Positions 8,174 through 16,862 of a DNA stretch of 32,172 bases are shown here, in pieces. The notes under the pieces were generated by a model. That model was not told the DNA's origin. It made no database searches and saw only the letters and a program-made list of their open reading frames with translations. Location: contig DXLP01000027.1 in assembly GCA_019414645.1 (NCBI GenBank), positions 1 to 32,172 on the forward strand. The letters run 5' to 3'. How positions within the stretch are numbered: position 1 is the stretch's first letter; each line of letters opens with the position of its first letter. Both the position numbers and the translations under genes were made by a program. The DNA comes from Collinsella sp. Its GTDB lineage: Bacteria; Actinomycetota; Coriobacteriia; Coriobacteriales; Coriobacteriaceae.

Positions 8174-8919
8174 TTTTCAACTTTGACTTTTTGAATCGTG
8201 CAGTGGCCGATGCCCGTGAGGCGCACGATCTGCTTGATCGAAAAGCCCTCGCTTTTGAGCTTGCGGATACAGTCATCACGCACGCCCTTTGGCAGAGCTT
8301 TGAGATGGTGAGGCTCGTAAGGTTTGAGCAACGCCTGCGCAAACTCAAGCGCGTCAGCATCACTCACGTGAGCGCCATAACGGAAGCAATAGCCATTGGG
8401 CTCGCCCGAGGTGCTAAATGCAAAAAACCTCTGAGAATTCCCGAGCAACTCGAGCACGCAATCAGTCTTACAAATACCCGGATAGCCCATATACTCGCTA
8501 AAGCTGCTCCAGCGATAGAGCGAAGCAGTGTCAATTCTGGCTTTCGCAGGGTTATCGTGAATGTAACGAACGCAGCTGAGCAGCTGATCATCATCAAGAA
8601 TCGGCACGCTCTTAAATCGATCCTGGAAGAGTGGACCATTTCTGCCTGTCTTAGAATTGAAATACATGGCATACGCCGTCGTAATCGAATGCATGCAATC
8701 ACTCAGATGAGCATGCTCATCGTCAAGCAGAAGATGAATATGGTTATCCATAAGGCACCACGCGATGACATCAACTTTGAACTTCTGGCATTTCGAAGCA
8801 ATCAGCCGAATCAAATAGAGTCGATCATCCTCATCCTCAAATATCAGCTGACCACCACACCCCTTTTGAACGACATGGTAAAAGCCATATTCAGAGATTT
8901 CTCGCGCAGTCCGAGTCAT
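8170..8919 (-). CDS. REP-associated tyrosine transposase (RAYT, Y1_Tnp family)
   Basis: A 249-aa single-stranded-DNA transposase of the IS200-like Y1/HUH superfamily, in the RAYT subgroup that is usually single copy and tied to REP repeats. The metal-binding HUH motif is in WCLMDNHIHLLL (His60, His62). The candidate nucleophile tyrosines lie in AYAMYFNSKTGRNGPLFQDR (Tyr83, Tyr86). The typical YIHDNPAKA follows at 119-127. The C terminus (about 205-249) looks like a helix-turn-helix ending GFSIKQIVRLTGIGHCTI. ATG 8919 is preferred because AGGAGG is eight bases upstream; ATG 8925 is too close to it. Base composition is visibly less GC-rich than neighbours, suggesting horizontal origin. GTAG-headed repeats flank it on both sides. 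Confidence 0.88.
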   Translation of the reverse strand: MTRTAREISEYGFYHVVQKGCGGQLIFEDEDDRLYLIRLIASKCQKFKVDVIAWCLMDNHIHLLLDDEHAHLSDCMHSITTAYAMYFNSKTGRNGPLFQDRFKSVPILDDDQLLSCVRYIHDNPAKARIDTASLYRWSSFSEYMGYPGICKTDCVLELLGNSQRFFAFSTSGEPNGYCFRYGAHVSDADALEFAQALLKPYEPHHLKALPKGVRDDCIRKLKSEGFSIKQIVRLTGIGHCTIQKVKVEK

Positions 8920-9019
8920 ACGCATTCCCTCCTCTACAGATAAGAATTACGTTACCCGAGCCAGAGCAGAAAAAAACGTACTGGGTGCGACAAATCGCGT
9001 TGTTCGGCGAACGGTAGGT

Positions 9020-9053
9020 GGTAGCTAAAAAAGCCCCGTCCCAAATTAGCTAC
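9020..9053 (-). repeat. REP-like palindromic repeat, copy C
   Basis: Starts GGTAGCTAA and ends TTAGCTAC. The perfect terminal palindrome GTAGCTAA (9021-9028)/TTAGCTAC (9046-9053) lets the single copy fold back on itself. The core shares the GGGACGGGG/CCCCGTCCC block with copies A and B. Confidence 0.8.
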
Positions 9054-9061
9054 TTTTGGGC

Positions 9062-9102
9062 AAAAGAAAGCCGGGCAGCTGCAAATGGTGCAACTGCCCG
9101 GC
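9062..9102 (-). terminator. Rho-independent terminator after rsfS
   Basis: A 14-bp stem (9070-9083 with 9089-9102, one G-U pair, five-base loop), followed on the minus strand by the T-rich TTTCTTTT. It ends the obgE-nadD-yqeK-rsfS transcript and sits between repeat copies C and D. Confidence 0.88.
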
Positions 9103-9112
9103 AAACGGATAA

Positions 9113-9138
9113 GGGTAGCTAAAAAAGCCCTGGCCCAA
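9113..9138 (-). repeat. Partial REP-like repeat, copy D
   Basis: About 26 bases (GGGTAGCTAAAAAAGCCC then a diverged end), same orientation as copies B and C, lying 8 bases from the rsfS stop. It lacks the distal half of the palindrome. Confidence 0.65.
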
Positions 9139-9146
9139 GCAAAGCT

Positions 9147-9602
9147 CTAGAGGAGATTGAGGGGGAGCTGGGGGGCGTCTCCCCAGAGTTTCTCGAGGCG
9201 GTAGAAGTCGCGGGCTTCGGGAGTGAAGACGTGGACGACAACCGAACCGTAGTCCATGAGCATCCAAGTCTTCTGCTCGCGGCCCTCGATGGAGAACGGA
9301 TGCTCGCCGCAAGCCTCGGCGACCTTCTCCTCAATCTCGTCGACGATCGAATCAACCTGGCGGTTGTTGGTGCCGGTAGCAAGGACAAAGTAGTCGCACA
9401 CATCGGAAAGCTCAGTCAGGTCGAGCACCTGAACGTCCTCGCCCTTCTTGTCGTAGGCGGCCTGCGCGGCGGCGCGGGCGACATCCTCGGCGGCGACACC
9501 GCTCGCGGACAGCGAGGCGGCGGTGCGGTCGGACGTGGCGGCGAAGCTCTTGTGCTCCACATCCTTGAGAATCTGCTCGTCAGTCATGGTCTCGTCGGCC
9601 AT
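9147..9602 (-). CDS. rsfS: Ribosome silencing factor RsfS
   Basis: A 151-aa RsfS/Iojap-family protein, which binds uL14 on the 50S subunit and blocks subunit joining when nutrients are low. The conserved core runs from about residue 55 (GEDVQVLDLTELSDVCDYFVLATG) through SIVDEIEEKV, EGREQKTWMLMDYGSVVVHVF to FYRLEKLWGDAP. The first ~40 residues are a variable Ala/Ser-rich extension. The ATG has AGAGG six bases upstream. The order nadD-yqeK-rsfS is widely conserved. A terminator follows 45 bases downstream. Confidence 0.95.
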   Translation of the reverse strand: MADETMTDEQILKDVEHKSFAATSDRTAASLSASGVAAEDVARAAAQAAYDKKGEDVQVLDLTELSDVCDYFVLATGTNNRQVDSIVDEIEEKVAEACGEHPFSIEGREQKTWMLMDYGSVVVHVFTPEARDFYRLEKLWGDAPQLPLNLL

Positions 9603-9630
9603 GGAATACCTCTTTCTAGACGCACCCGAG

Positions 9631-10239
9631 CTAGCGTAGCTGGGCGTAATGGTTGTAAATCGTAATAGCCGTGGGATAAAGATAACGCCCGGACTGGATC
9701 ACATAGACCAAACCCTGCGCAAAACAGGAGAAGAACAACTCATCGAGCGTCGACTCCCCCACCATCTTGCGCAGCGCGTGGGCATAATCGCCGTGGCGGT
9801 TGGGCTCGATGGCATCGGCCACAAAGACCACCATATCGAGCGGCGTCATGTCGCAAGCTCCCACGGTGTGACGGTCGACAGCCTGAAAGACCGCCGGCGA
9901 CAGCCCGGGAAAAAGCTGCGGAAGCTCATAGGCGGCAACTGGGCCATGCAGCAGCGGTGTCGCGGCCGAAGGAGAGCCGGCAACCTTGATGCCATAGTGA
10001 AGCGCGCGGGCCACGAGCTCGTCATCGGAAAGCACCTTGTCCCAGTCGTGGATCAAGCCGGCGGCAGCGGCATCAAAGCGGTCAACGCCGTAGACCTCGG
10101 CCAGATGAAGTGCGGTCTCGGCAACACCCAGCGAATGCACATAGCGCTTGCGCTTATCCTTCATGCGAACATCGAGCAGCTCTTGAATGCGCTTGAGCAG
10201 TGCGCGCTCATCGCCCTCAAACTGATCCTCTACCGACAA
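9631..10239 (-). CDS. yqeK: YqeK-family HD-domain hydrolase (putative Ap4A hydrolase)
   Basis: A 202-aa HD-domain protein of the YqeK family, whose members symmetrically hydrolyse diadenosine tetraphosphate. Metal ligands appear as His35 (YVHSLGVA), His64-Asp65 (GLIHDWDK), His98 (LLHGPVAAYEL), His124 (DRHTVG) and Asp142 (VFVADAIEPNR). The residues after the HD pair are WDK; many homologues have IAK or CAK. The start is TTG at 10239 with GGGGG upstream. It lies 12 bases after nadD, and both genes handle adenine dinucleotide chemistry. Confidence 0.9.
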   Translation of the reverse strand: MSVEDQFEGDERALLKRIQELLDVRMKDKRKRYVHSLGVAETALHLAEVYGVDRFDAAAAGLIHDWDKVLSDDELVARALHYGIKVAGSPSAATPLLHGPVAAYELPQLFPGLSPAVFQAVDRHTVGACDMTPLDMVVFVADAIEPNRHGDYAHALRKMVGESTLDELFFSCFAQGLVYVIQSGRYLYPTAITIYNHYAQLR

Positions 10240-10251
10240 CGTAGACCCCCA

Positions 10252-10929
10252 TCACTCAAAATCTTCTTGGCCCAAATCGGCATATAGCCTGCGTTTGCGA
10301 ATGTAGCCGAGCACGGACTCGCTCGTAAGATAGCGCACGCTCATGCCGCGGGCAACTCGCTTACGAATGTTCGTCGAGCTGATCGCCAGCGCCGGAATCT
10401 GAATATAGCGCACGTCGAACGGCAGCCCCGACTCTTTGATTCGGGCACGCGCTGTATCGATATCAAAGCCCGGTCGTGTCGCCGCAATAAAGGTAGCAAG
10501 CTCAGCGATTCGTTCGGCATCATGCCAGGTCACGATATCGATAATCGCATCGGCGCCCGTAATAAAGTAGAGCTTTACCTGCGGCGGGTAAAAGTCGCGA
10601 AGGGCATGAAGCGTATCAGCCGTATAGGTTACGCCCGGGCGGTCGATCTCGAACCGGCTCGCCAAAAAGGCCGGGTTCGCGGCGGTGGCGAGGACCGTCA
10701 TGGCATAACGATCCTCGGCAGGCGTCACCGGCTTGTCAAGCTTAAAGGCAGGCGTGCCCGCCGGCATAAAGAGCACGGCATCCAAGTCGAGGGACTCACG
10801 CGCCTGCTCAGCGGTCACCAGGTGCCCGTAATGGATGGGATCAAAGGTGCCACCCATAATGCCGAGCCTAAACTCCTGCCCGTCCTCTAGAGGAAGCTCG
10901 GGCAGACCGATTCCACCGCGCAGCGACAT
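10252..10929 (-). CDS. nadD: Nicotinate-nucleotide adenylyltransferase
   Basis: A 225-aa nucleotidyltransferase that joins ATP to nicotinate mononucleotide to make deamido-NAD in NAD biosynthesis. The Rossmann signature GGTFDPIHYGH is at residues 26-36, and the ISSTNIRKR motif lies near residue 188. About 20 residues precede the usual N terminus. The ATG at 10929 lies three bases after the obgE stop, so the two genes are tightly coupled. The gene sits in the common obgE-nadD-yqeK-rsfS order. Confidence 0.95.
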   Translation of the reverse strand: MSLRGGIGLPELPLEDGQEFRLGIMGGTFDPIHYGHLVTAEQARESLDLDAVLFMPAGTPAFKLDKPVTPAEDRYAMTVLATAANPAFLASRFEIDRPGVTYTADTLHALRDFYPPQVKLYFITGADAIIDIVTWHDAERIAELATFIAATRPGFDIDTARARIKESGLPFDVRYIQIPALAISSTNIRKRVARGMSVRYLTSESVLGYIRKRRLYADLGQEDFE

Positions 10930-10932
10930 GGC

Positions 10933-12411
<1,479 letters not shown>

Positions 12412-12415
12412 CTAC

Positions 12416-12459
12416 AAAAAAGAGGGAGACCCTTGAATCCTAAAACTCAAGTGCCTCCC
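12416..12459 (-). terminator. Terminator between rpmA and obgE
   Basis: Stem 12424-12436 with 12447-12459 (outer GGGAG/CTCCC and inner CTTGA/TCAAG pairs, mismatched middle), followed on the minus strand by six T. The obgE ribosome site begins only a few bases later. It probably lets the two ribosomal proteins be made in excess over Obg. Confidence 0.8.
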
Positions 12460-12484
12460 ACATATGTGCTCTATGAAGGGTGAA

Positions 12485-12742
12485 TTACGCGTTCGCGAGC
12501 GGGCGTACGCTGACCCTGTGCTTGATACCCTTGTGGAACTCAACGGTACCGTCGACCAGCGCGAACAGCGTGTCGTCCTTACCACGGCCAACGTTCTCAC
12601 CCGGGTGGATGTGCGTGCCGTGCTGACGGACGAGAATCGTGCCCGTGGTTACCGTCTGGCCGGCATAGCGCTTCGTGCCAAGGCGCTGACCGCGGGAGTC
12701 ACGGCCATTACGGGAGGAACCGAGTCCTTTTTTGTGTGCCAT
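12485..12742 (-). CDS. rpmA: 50S ribosomal protein bL27
   Basis: An 85-aa protein of the large subunit near the peptidyl-transferase centre. It begins [16 protein letters not shown], the mature bL27 start, without the cleavable N-terminal extension found in Firmicutes. Consistently, no gene for the bL27-processing protease Prp lies between rplU and rpmA. It is 33 bases downstream of rplU. Confidence 0.97.
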   Translation of the reverse strand: MAHKKGLGSSRNGRDSRGQRLGTKRYAGQTVTTGTILVRQHGTHIHPGENVGRGKDDTLFALVDGTVEFHKGIKHRVSVRPLANA

Positions 12743-12775
12743 TGTGTATACCTACTCTTTCGTTACGAGTGTAAT

Positions 12776-13150
12776 CTACTCGGCGACGGGAGCCTCGGCA
12801 ACAGCCTCGGCCTCTGCCTTGACAGCCTTCTTGGCGCGGGACGTAGCCTGGACCTTCACGATCTTCAGCTTGGTGAGCTGCTGACGGTGACCCTTCAGAC
12901 GACGATAGCGCTTACGCTTGTGGAACTTGAAGACCAGCTGCTTCTCGCCCTTGAACTGCTCAACGATCTGAGCGGTAACCTTGGCCTTGGCCAGCTTGTC
13001 GGGATCGGTGACGATCTTCTTACCATCGTTGAGGAAGATAACCGGCAGGGTGACCTTGTCGCCCTCATTGCCCTCGATCTTCTCGACGGTGATGACATCG
13101 TCGGTGGCGACCTTGTACTGCTTGCCGCCCGTGTTAACGATTGCGTACAT
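12776..13150 (-). CDS. rplU: 50S ribosomal protein bL21
   Basis: A 124-aa large-subunit protein. The start is the ATG at 13150 giving MYAIVNTGGKQYKV, the conserved N terminus; an upstream in-frame ATG at 13171 is not used by homologues. The KFHKRKRYRRLKGHRQ RNA-binding block lies around residues 73-88. The last ~20 residues are an Ala/Glu-rich tail. It is the first gene behind a strong promoter. Confidence 0.96.
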   Translation of the reverse strand: MYAIVNTGGKQYKVATDDVITVEKIEGNEGDKVTLPVIFLNDGKKIVTDPDKLAKAKVTAQIVEQFKGEKQLVFKFHKRKRYRRLKGHRQQLTKLKIVKVQATSRAKKAVKAEAEAVAEAPVAE

Positions 13151-13192
13151 GTTTACTTGCCCTTCATGCATCAGTTAGTGCAACAGCCGAAT

Positions 13193-13221
13193 ATAGTAGC
13201 AGGCGAAAATACCCCCGTCAA
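13193..13221 (-). promoter_or_regulatory. Promoter of rplU-rpmA
   Basis: On the minus strand a -35 TTGACG (13216-13221) and a -10 TACTAT (13193-13198) are spaced by 17 bases. The -35 overlaps the 3' end of the preceding DUF2344 gene, so no terminator separates the two transcripts. Confidence 0.75.
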
Positions 13222-14030
13222 CGAGTATGTGGAGCAAATCCACAAGTTCGCACAGGTATGGGGCTGACGAGTCGGCCCTCGTCGTCCTCGCATGCTTGAT
13301 TCTGACGCTCGACATCGTAGGAGCAGATGGTCACGAGGTCTTGCATACCGGTGGAAACAATAGGTGCATCCACGCCCGGGGTCAAGCCCTGCAACAAAAC
13401 ATCAGCAGCAGAAAGCAAAATTTCCGGACGCATAGAGCCCTCGTTGTCGGCATGGGTGTCGAGCATGAGAACCAAATGGTCCGGGCGCTCCCCCGCCGTG
13501 AGCTCATAGCCAACGAGCGTGTGATCCAAATCCAAGCGCTTGCTCTTTTTGCCGCGCGCGTAGTCGATGCCATGATCCGCGCGCAGCGTGTCGATCGCAC
13601 GACGCACCTCGTCGGCGCTTACGGGCGCCTCGGGATCCAGGTGTAAGTCGATGCGATACGACAGGCGCGTGAGCTGCGCCGTCAATGCCGGCGTGCGCAC
13701 GTCGATGTACGCCGCCTCGATGGGCGCCAGATCGGCCGGAGACGCCGCAGCCAGGCGCTCAAACGCCTCGTCGAGCGCCACGAACTCGGTCATAAACAGG
13801 TCATACCACTCGCAGGTCGACGACGTACCAACCGGTAGCGCCGAAGAGAAGCCCACGCGCATGTGCGGAGAGAAGCCCTGCGTGACGGCATAGGGAAGTC
13901 CCGCACGGCGCACGATGCGCTCAATGGTATGGATCACTTCGAGATGGCCCAGGTACTTAAGGCGATCGCGCTTGCCATAGCGAACACGAAGTCTAAAGAG
14001 CGTGGGGTTGTCGGTCAGGCGCTCACTCAT
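13218..14030 (-). CDS. TIGR03936 / DUF2344 radical SAM-associated protein
   Basis: A 270-aa protein of the DUF2344 family, typically encoded next to or fused with the TIGR03960-type radical SAM protein. The conserved segment RVRYGKRDRLKYLGHLEV (about residues 15-32) is followed by RRAGLPYAVTQGFSPHMRVGF and an ALPVGTSSTCEWYDL block. The catalytic role is not established. Its ATG overlaps the stop of the upstream radical SAM gene (ATGA), which supports a shared complex or pathway. No membrane segment is seen. Confidence 0.88.
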   Translation of the reverse strand: MSERLTDNPTLFRLRVRYGKRDRLKYLGHLEVIHTIERIVRRAGLPYAVTQGFSPHMRVGFSSALPVGTSSTCEWYDLFMTEFVALDEAFERLAAASPADLAPIEAAYIDVRTPALTAQLTRLSYRIDLHLDPEAPVSADEVRRAIDTLRADHGIDYARGKKSKRLDLDHTLVGYELTAGERPDHLVLMLDTHADNEGSMRPEILLSAADVLLQGLTPGVDAPIVSTGMQDLVTICSYDVERQNQACEDDEGRLVSPIPVRTCGFAPHTR

Positions 14031-15904
14031 GCGCGATCACCCATCAATACATTCTTGGCGTGGAGCGTGGGGCAGATTCCGCAGCCGGTGCACGACGTGC
14101 GGGTGCAGTCGGGAGTCGTGACGCCCTCGAGCGAGCGACGGTACTCGCGCTCGAGGAAGCCGCGCGTGCAGCCGGGGCTCACGTGCTCCCACGGCAGGCG
14201 CCAGTCCAACTCGTAGGGCAGGTGCACGAGCTCATTGAGGTCGATGCCGTTTTTGGCAGCAGCTTCCTTCCAGTTATCGAGCGAGAAATGCTCTACCCAG
14301 GCGTCAAAGCGAGAGCCCGAGCGCCAAGCGTCGATGATGACGGGCGTCATGTCACGACCGGCGCGGGACAGCGCAGCCTCGATGAGCGAGGTCTCGGCAT
14401 CGTGGTAATGAACGCGGACGGCACGGTTGCGAACGCTCGTGATGAGCAGCTTCTGGCGACGCTTGACGTCGTCGTAGTCGAGCTGCGGGCACCACTGGAA
14501 CGGCGTGGCAGCCTTGGGGATAAAGACCGAAACCGAGATCGACACCGAGATCGAGCCGCGACGAGCCTTGGGCACCACGGAACGACCGAGCTCCAGCACG
14601 TGATCGGCCAGATTGGCGATGGCCACGATGTCCTCGTCGCGCTCGCCGGGAAGGCCCATCATAAAGTAGAGCTTCATGCGGTTCCAACCGGCCTCGAAGG
14701 CCGCCTTGGCCGCACGGTCCAGGTCCTCCTCGGTCACGTTCTTGTTAATGATGTCGCGCATGCGCTGGCTGCCGGCCTCGGGCGCGAACGTCAGTCCGCC
14801 CTTCTTTTCGCCGGCGACCGACTCGGCCATATCCACGCCAAACGAATCCAGGCGCTGCGACGGAATAGACACGCGAATACCCGTATCCTCCAGGCGATGG
14901 TTGAGCCTGCCGAGCACATCGCGAATGCAGGAGTGGTCGGTCGTGGAGAGCGAGGTCAGCGACACCTCGTCATAGCCGGTCTTTTCCAGACCCTGAATCA
15001 CCGACGAGACGATCTGGTCGGCCGAGCGCTCACGCACCGGGCGATACGTCATGCCGGCCTGGCAAAAACGACAGCCGCGGGCGCAGCCGCGCAGGATCTC
15101 GATAGACAGGCGGTCGTGGACCAGCTGCGCATAGGGCACGCACGACTGCGACAGCGGATTCGTGGCGCCGAAATCCTCGACGACGCGCTTGTAGACCACG
15201 GTCGGCGCATCCTTGCCCTCACGCGGCACGGTGTAGCCATGCGGCGAGCAGGGCTCGTCGTGACAAACCTCATAGAGCGACGGCACGTAGTTGCCGGCAA
15301 TGGATGCAAGCTGCTCGACAATCTGCGCGCGCGGGACTCCTTCGTCACGCAGACGGCGATGCAACTGGCAGGTCTCGAGCAGCGATTCCTCGCCCTCGCC
15401 GATGAGGATAACATCGAAGAAGGCCGCGTACGGCTCGGGGTTGTACACCGAGGGGCCGCCGGCGATGATAATGGGGTCGTCCTCGGTGCGGTCAGCCGCT
15501 AACAGCGGAATACCAGCGAGGTCGAGTGCCTCGAGGAAGTTCGTCACCGCCATCTCGTGCGGCACATGCAGGCCGACGATATCAAACGAAGCGACCGGCG
15601 CTGCACCCTCGAGCGACAGCAGCGGAATGCCTGCCTCGCGCATGGCGTCACCCATATCGGGCCACGGCACATAGCCGCGCTCGCAGGAGATGCCCTCGGC
15701 CTGGTTAAGGATGTTGTAGAGGATGGCGATGCCCTGGTTGGGCAGACCGACCTCGTACACATCCGGGTAGATCAGGCAGCAACGGTAGTCGGCATCGGCC
15801 TTGGAAAGCGTGCCCCACTCGTGATCGATATAGCGACTCGGCTTCTCGACCTTGGCGAGCAACGGCTCAATTAAATGAAAACAGTCTTGGTATGCAACGC
15901 GCAA
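14027..15904 (-). CDS. TIGR03960-family B12-binding-type radical SAM protein
   Basis: A 625-aa radical SAM enzyme of unknown substrate. The N-terminal ~220 residues resemble a cobalamin-binding-like domain. The iron-sulphur cluster motif CARGCRFC gives Cys274, Cys278 and Cys281, and SAM-barrel sequences follow (KLYFMMGLPGERDED). The C terminus has an extra cysteine cluster, CTRTSCTGCGIC, close to residue 610, which could bind a second cluster. The start is TTG at 15904, seven bases after AGGGG. It is placed in the tail of the cell-shape operon, 11 bases from the upstream gene. A role in RNA or tRNA modification is possible from its relatives, but it is not shown by the sequence. Confidence 0.9.
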   Translation of the reverse strand: MRVAYQDCFHLIEPLLAKVEKPSRYIDHEWGTLSKADADYRCCLIYPDVYEVGLPNQGIAILYNILNQAEGISCERGYVPWPDMGDAMREAGIPLLSLEGAAPVASFDIVGLHVPHEMAVTNFLEALDLAGIPLLAADRTEDDPIIIAGGPSVYNPEPYAAFFDVILIGEGEESLLETCQLHRRLRDEGVPRAQIVEQLASIAGNYVPSLYEVCHDEPCSPHGYTVPREGKDAPTVVYKRVVEDFGATNPLSQSCVPYAQLVHDRLSIEILRGCARGCRFCQAGMTYRPVRERSADQIVSSVIQGLEKTGYDEVSLTSLSTTDHSCIRDVLGRLNHRLEDTGIRVSIPSQRLDSFGVDMAESVAGEKKGGLTFAPEAGSQRMRDIINKNVTEEDLDRAAKAAFEAGWNRMKLYFMMGLPGERDEDIVAIANLADHVLELGRSVVPKARRGSISVSISVSVFIPKAATPFQWCPQLDYDDVKRRQKLLITSVRNRAVRVHYHDAETSLIEAALSRAGRDMTPVIIDAWRSGSRFDAWVEHFSLDNWKEAAAKNGIDLNELVHLPYELDWRLPWEHVSPGCTRGFLEREYRRSLEGVTTPDCTRTSCTGCGICPTLHAKNVLMGDRA

Positions 15905-15914
15905 CGGAAAACCC

Positions 15915-16844
15915 CTAAGCAGCGAGATCTGATGCGTCCTGATAGGACGCCATAGGACGGGTAGCGCCCGCGACCGCAGTCACCAGATCGCGAACGCGGG
16001 AAAACGTGGCAGTGACCACCTCGTTAGCACGGCTGTAGTCGACATCGCGCTCGTAGAGCGAAACGAGCGCACGGCCCATGCCATAGGTGCCCGCGGCAGC
16101 AGCGAGCGCCTTGACGGCAAACCCAATATGCGGCGTCTGCTTGACGAGCGCGCGGGTGACCGCGCGGATCACAAGACCGCCGGCAAGCACGCCCGCGACC
16201 TCGTAGCCGCGCTCAGGCTTAATGCCGCGTCCAAAGACGGCAGCGAGCTCAAAGAGCATGCCCACCTGCGCCAGCGCCATAACGGGATAATCGGTGCCCG
16301 GCAAAAACACCAAAGCCCCGGTCGCCATATTGGTGAGCGCACACGAGGTGATGATACGATTGGCCGCCGCGATGCGCATGAAGGCAAAGTTCGCCGCAAA
16401 AGCCGTTTCCTTGTCGGTGCGATCGAGAATCCAGCGGGCAAGCGTCTCGAGCAGATACGTCTTATCGGTTGCCGCCACCACACCGAGCATGGGCGTGGAC
16501 TCCTCGATAAACGGCACCTCCACAGCAGACTCGGCAAGCACGCACACGGGCGCGCCGGCGATCACGAGCTCCTGCACGGCACTCTCCAAGCGGTCGGAAC
16601 CACACGAGAGCACCAGCACCACATCGGTATCGGTCTTTGGAGCAATTCGCTCCTCCCCCAGACGCTCGACGCGCACAATGCCCGAGGTCGTCTGCGGCAC
16701 AAAGGCGTCACGCACCGTCTCGGCCAGAAAGCGCGAGGCGGACGAATCCAGATAGACCGAGACGCGCACCGGCGTATCGGAATCCTTCTTAACGGACGCG
16801 CCCATCTTAAAAGCGCGGGTCAGCTTATCTACGGGAATTTTCAT
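15915..16844 (-). CDS. DUF697-like membrane protein of unknown function
   Basis: A 309-aa protein I cannot name. The N-terminal half is soluble and contains VVLVLSCGSDRLESAV and a VCVLAESAVEVPFIEES stretch, suggestive of a nucleotide-binding-like fold but without a clear P-loop. The C-terminal half from about residue 155 (NRIITSCALTNMATGALVF) has hydrophobic helices and a YEVAGVLAGGLVIRAVTR segment resembling the DUF697 domain, which in other proteins follows a GTPase domain. It sits between rodA (18 bases) and the radical SAM gene and has a good GGAGGGG ribosome site, so it is expressed with the Rod machinery. A link to envelope growth is inferred from context only. Confidence 0.7.
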   Translation of the reverse strand: MKIPVDKLTRAFKMGASVKKDSDTPVRVSVYLDSSASRFLAETVRDAFVPQTTSGIVRVERLGEERIAPKTDTDVVLVLSCGSDRLESAVQELVIAGAPVCVLAESAVEVPFIEESTPMLGVVAATDKTYLLETLARWILDRTDKETAFAANFAFMRIAAANRIITSCALTNMATGALVFLPGTDYPVMALAQVGMLFELAAVFGRGIKPERGYEVAGVLAGGLVIRAVTRALVKQTPHIGFAVKALAAAAGTYGMGRALVSLYERDVDYSRANEVVTATFSRVRDLVTAVAGATRPMASYQDASDLAA

Positions 16845-16862
16845 AGCAAACCCCTCCAGCGG

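Noticed and set aside
7997..9138. CRISPR array
   Set aside because: The repeats are few, in mixed orientation, unevenly spaced and partly degenerate, with a transposase gene between them and no cas genes.
12459..12468. CACATATGTG palindrome downstream of rpmA as an operator
   Set aside because: Ten bases of palindrome next to a terminator can arise by chance, and no promoter is close to it.
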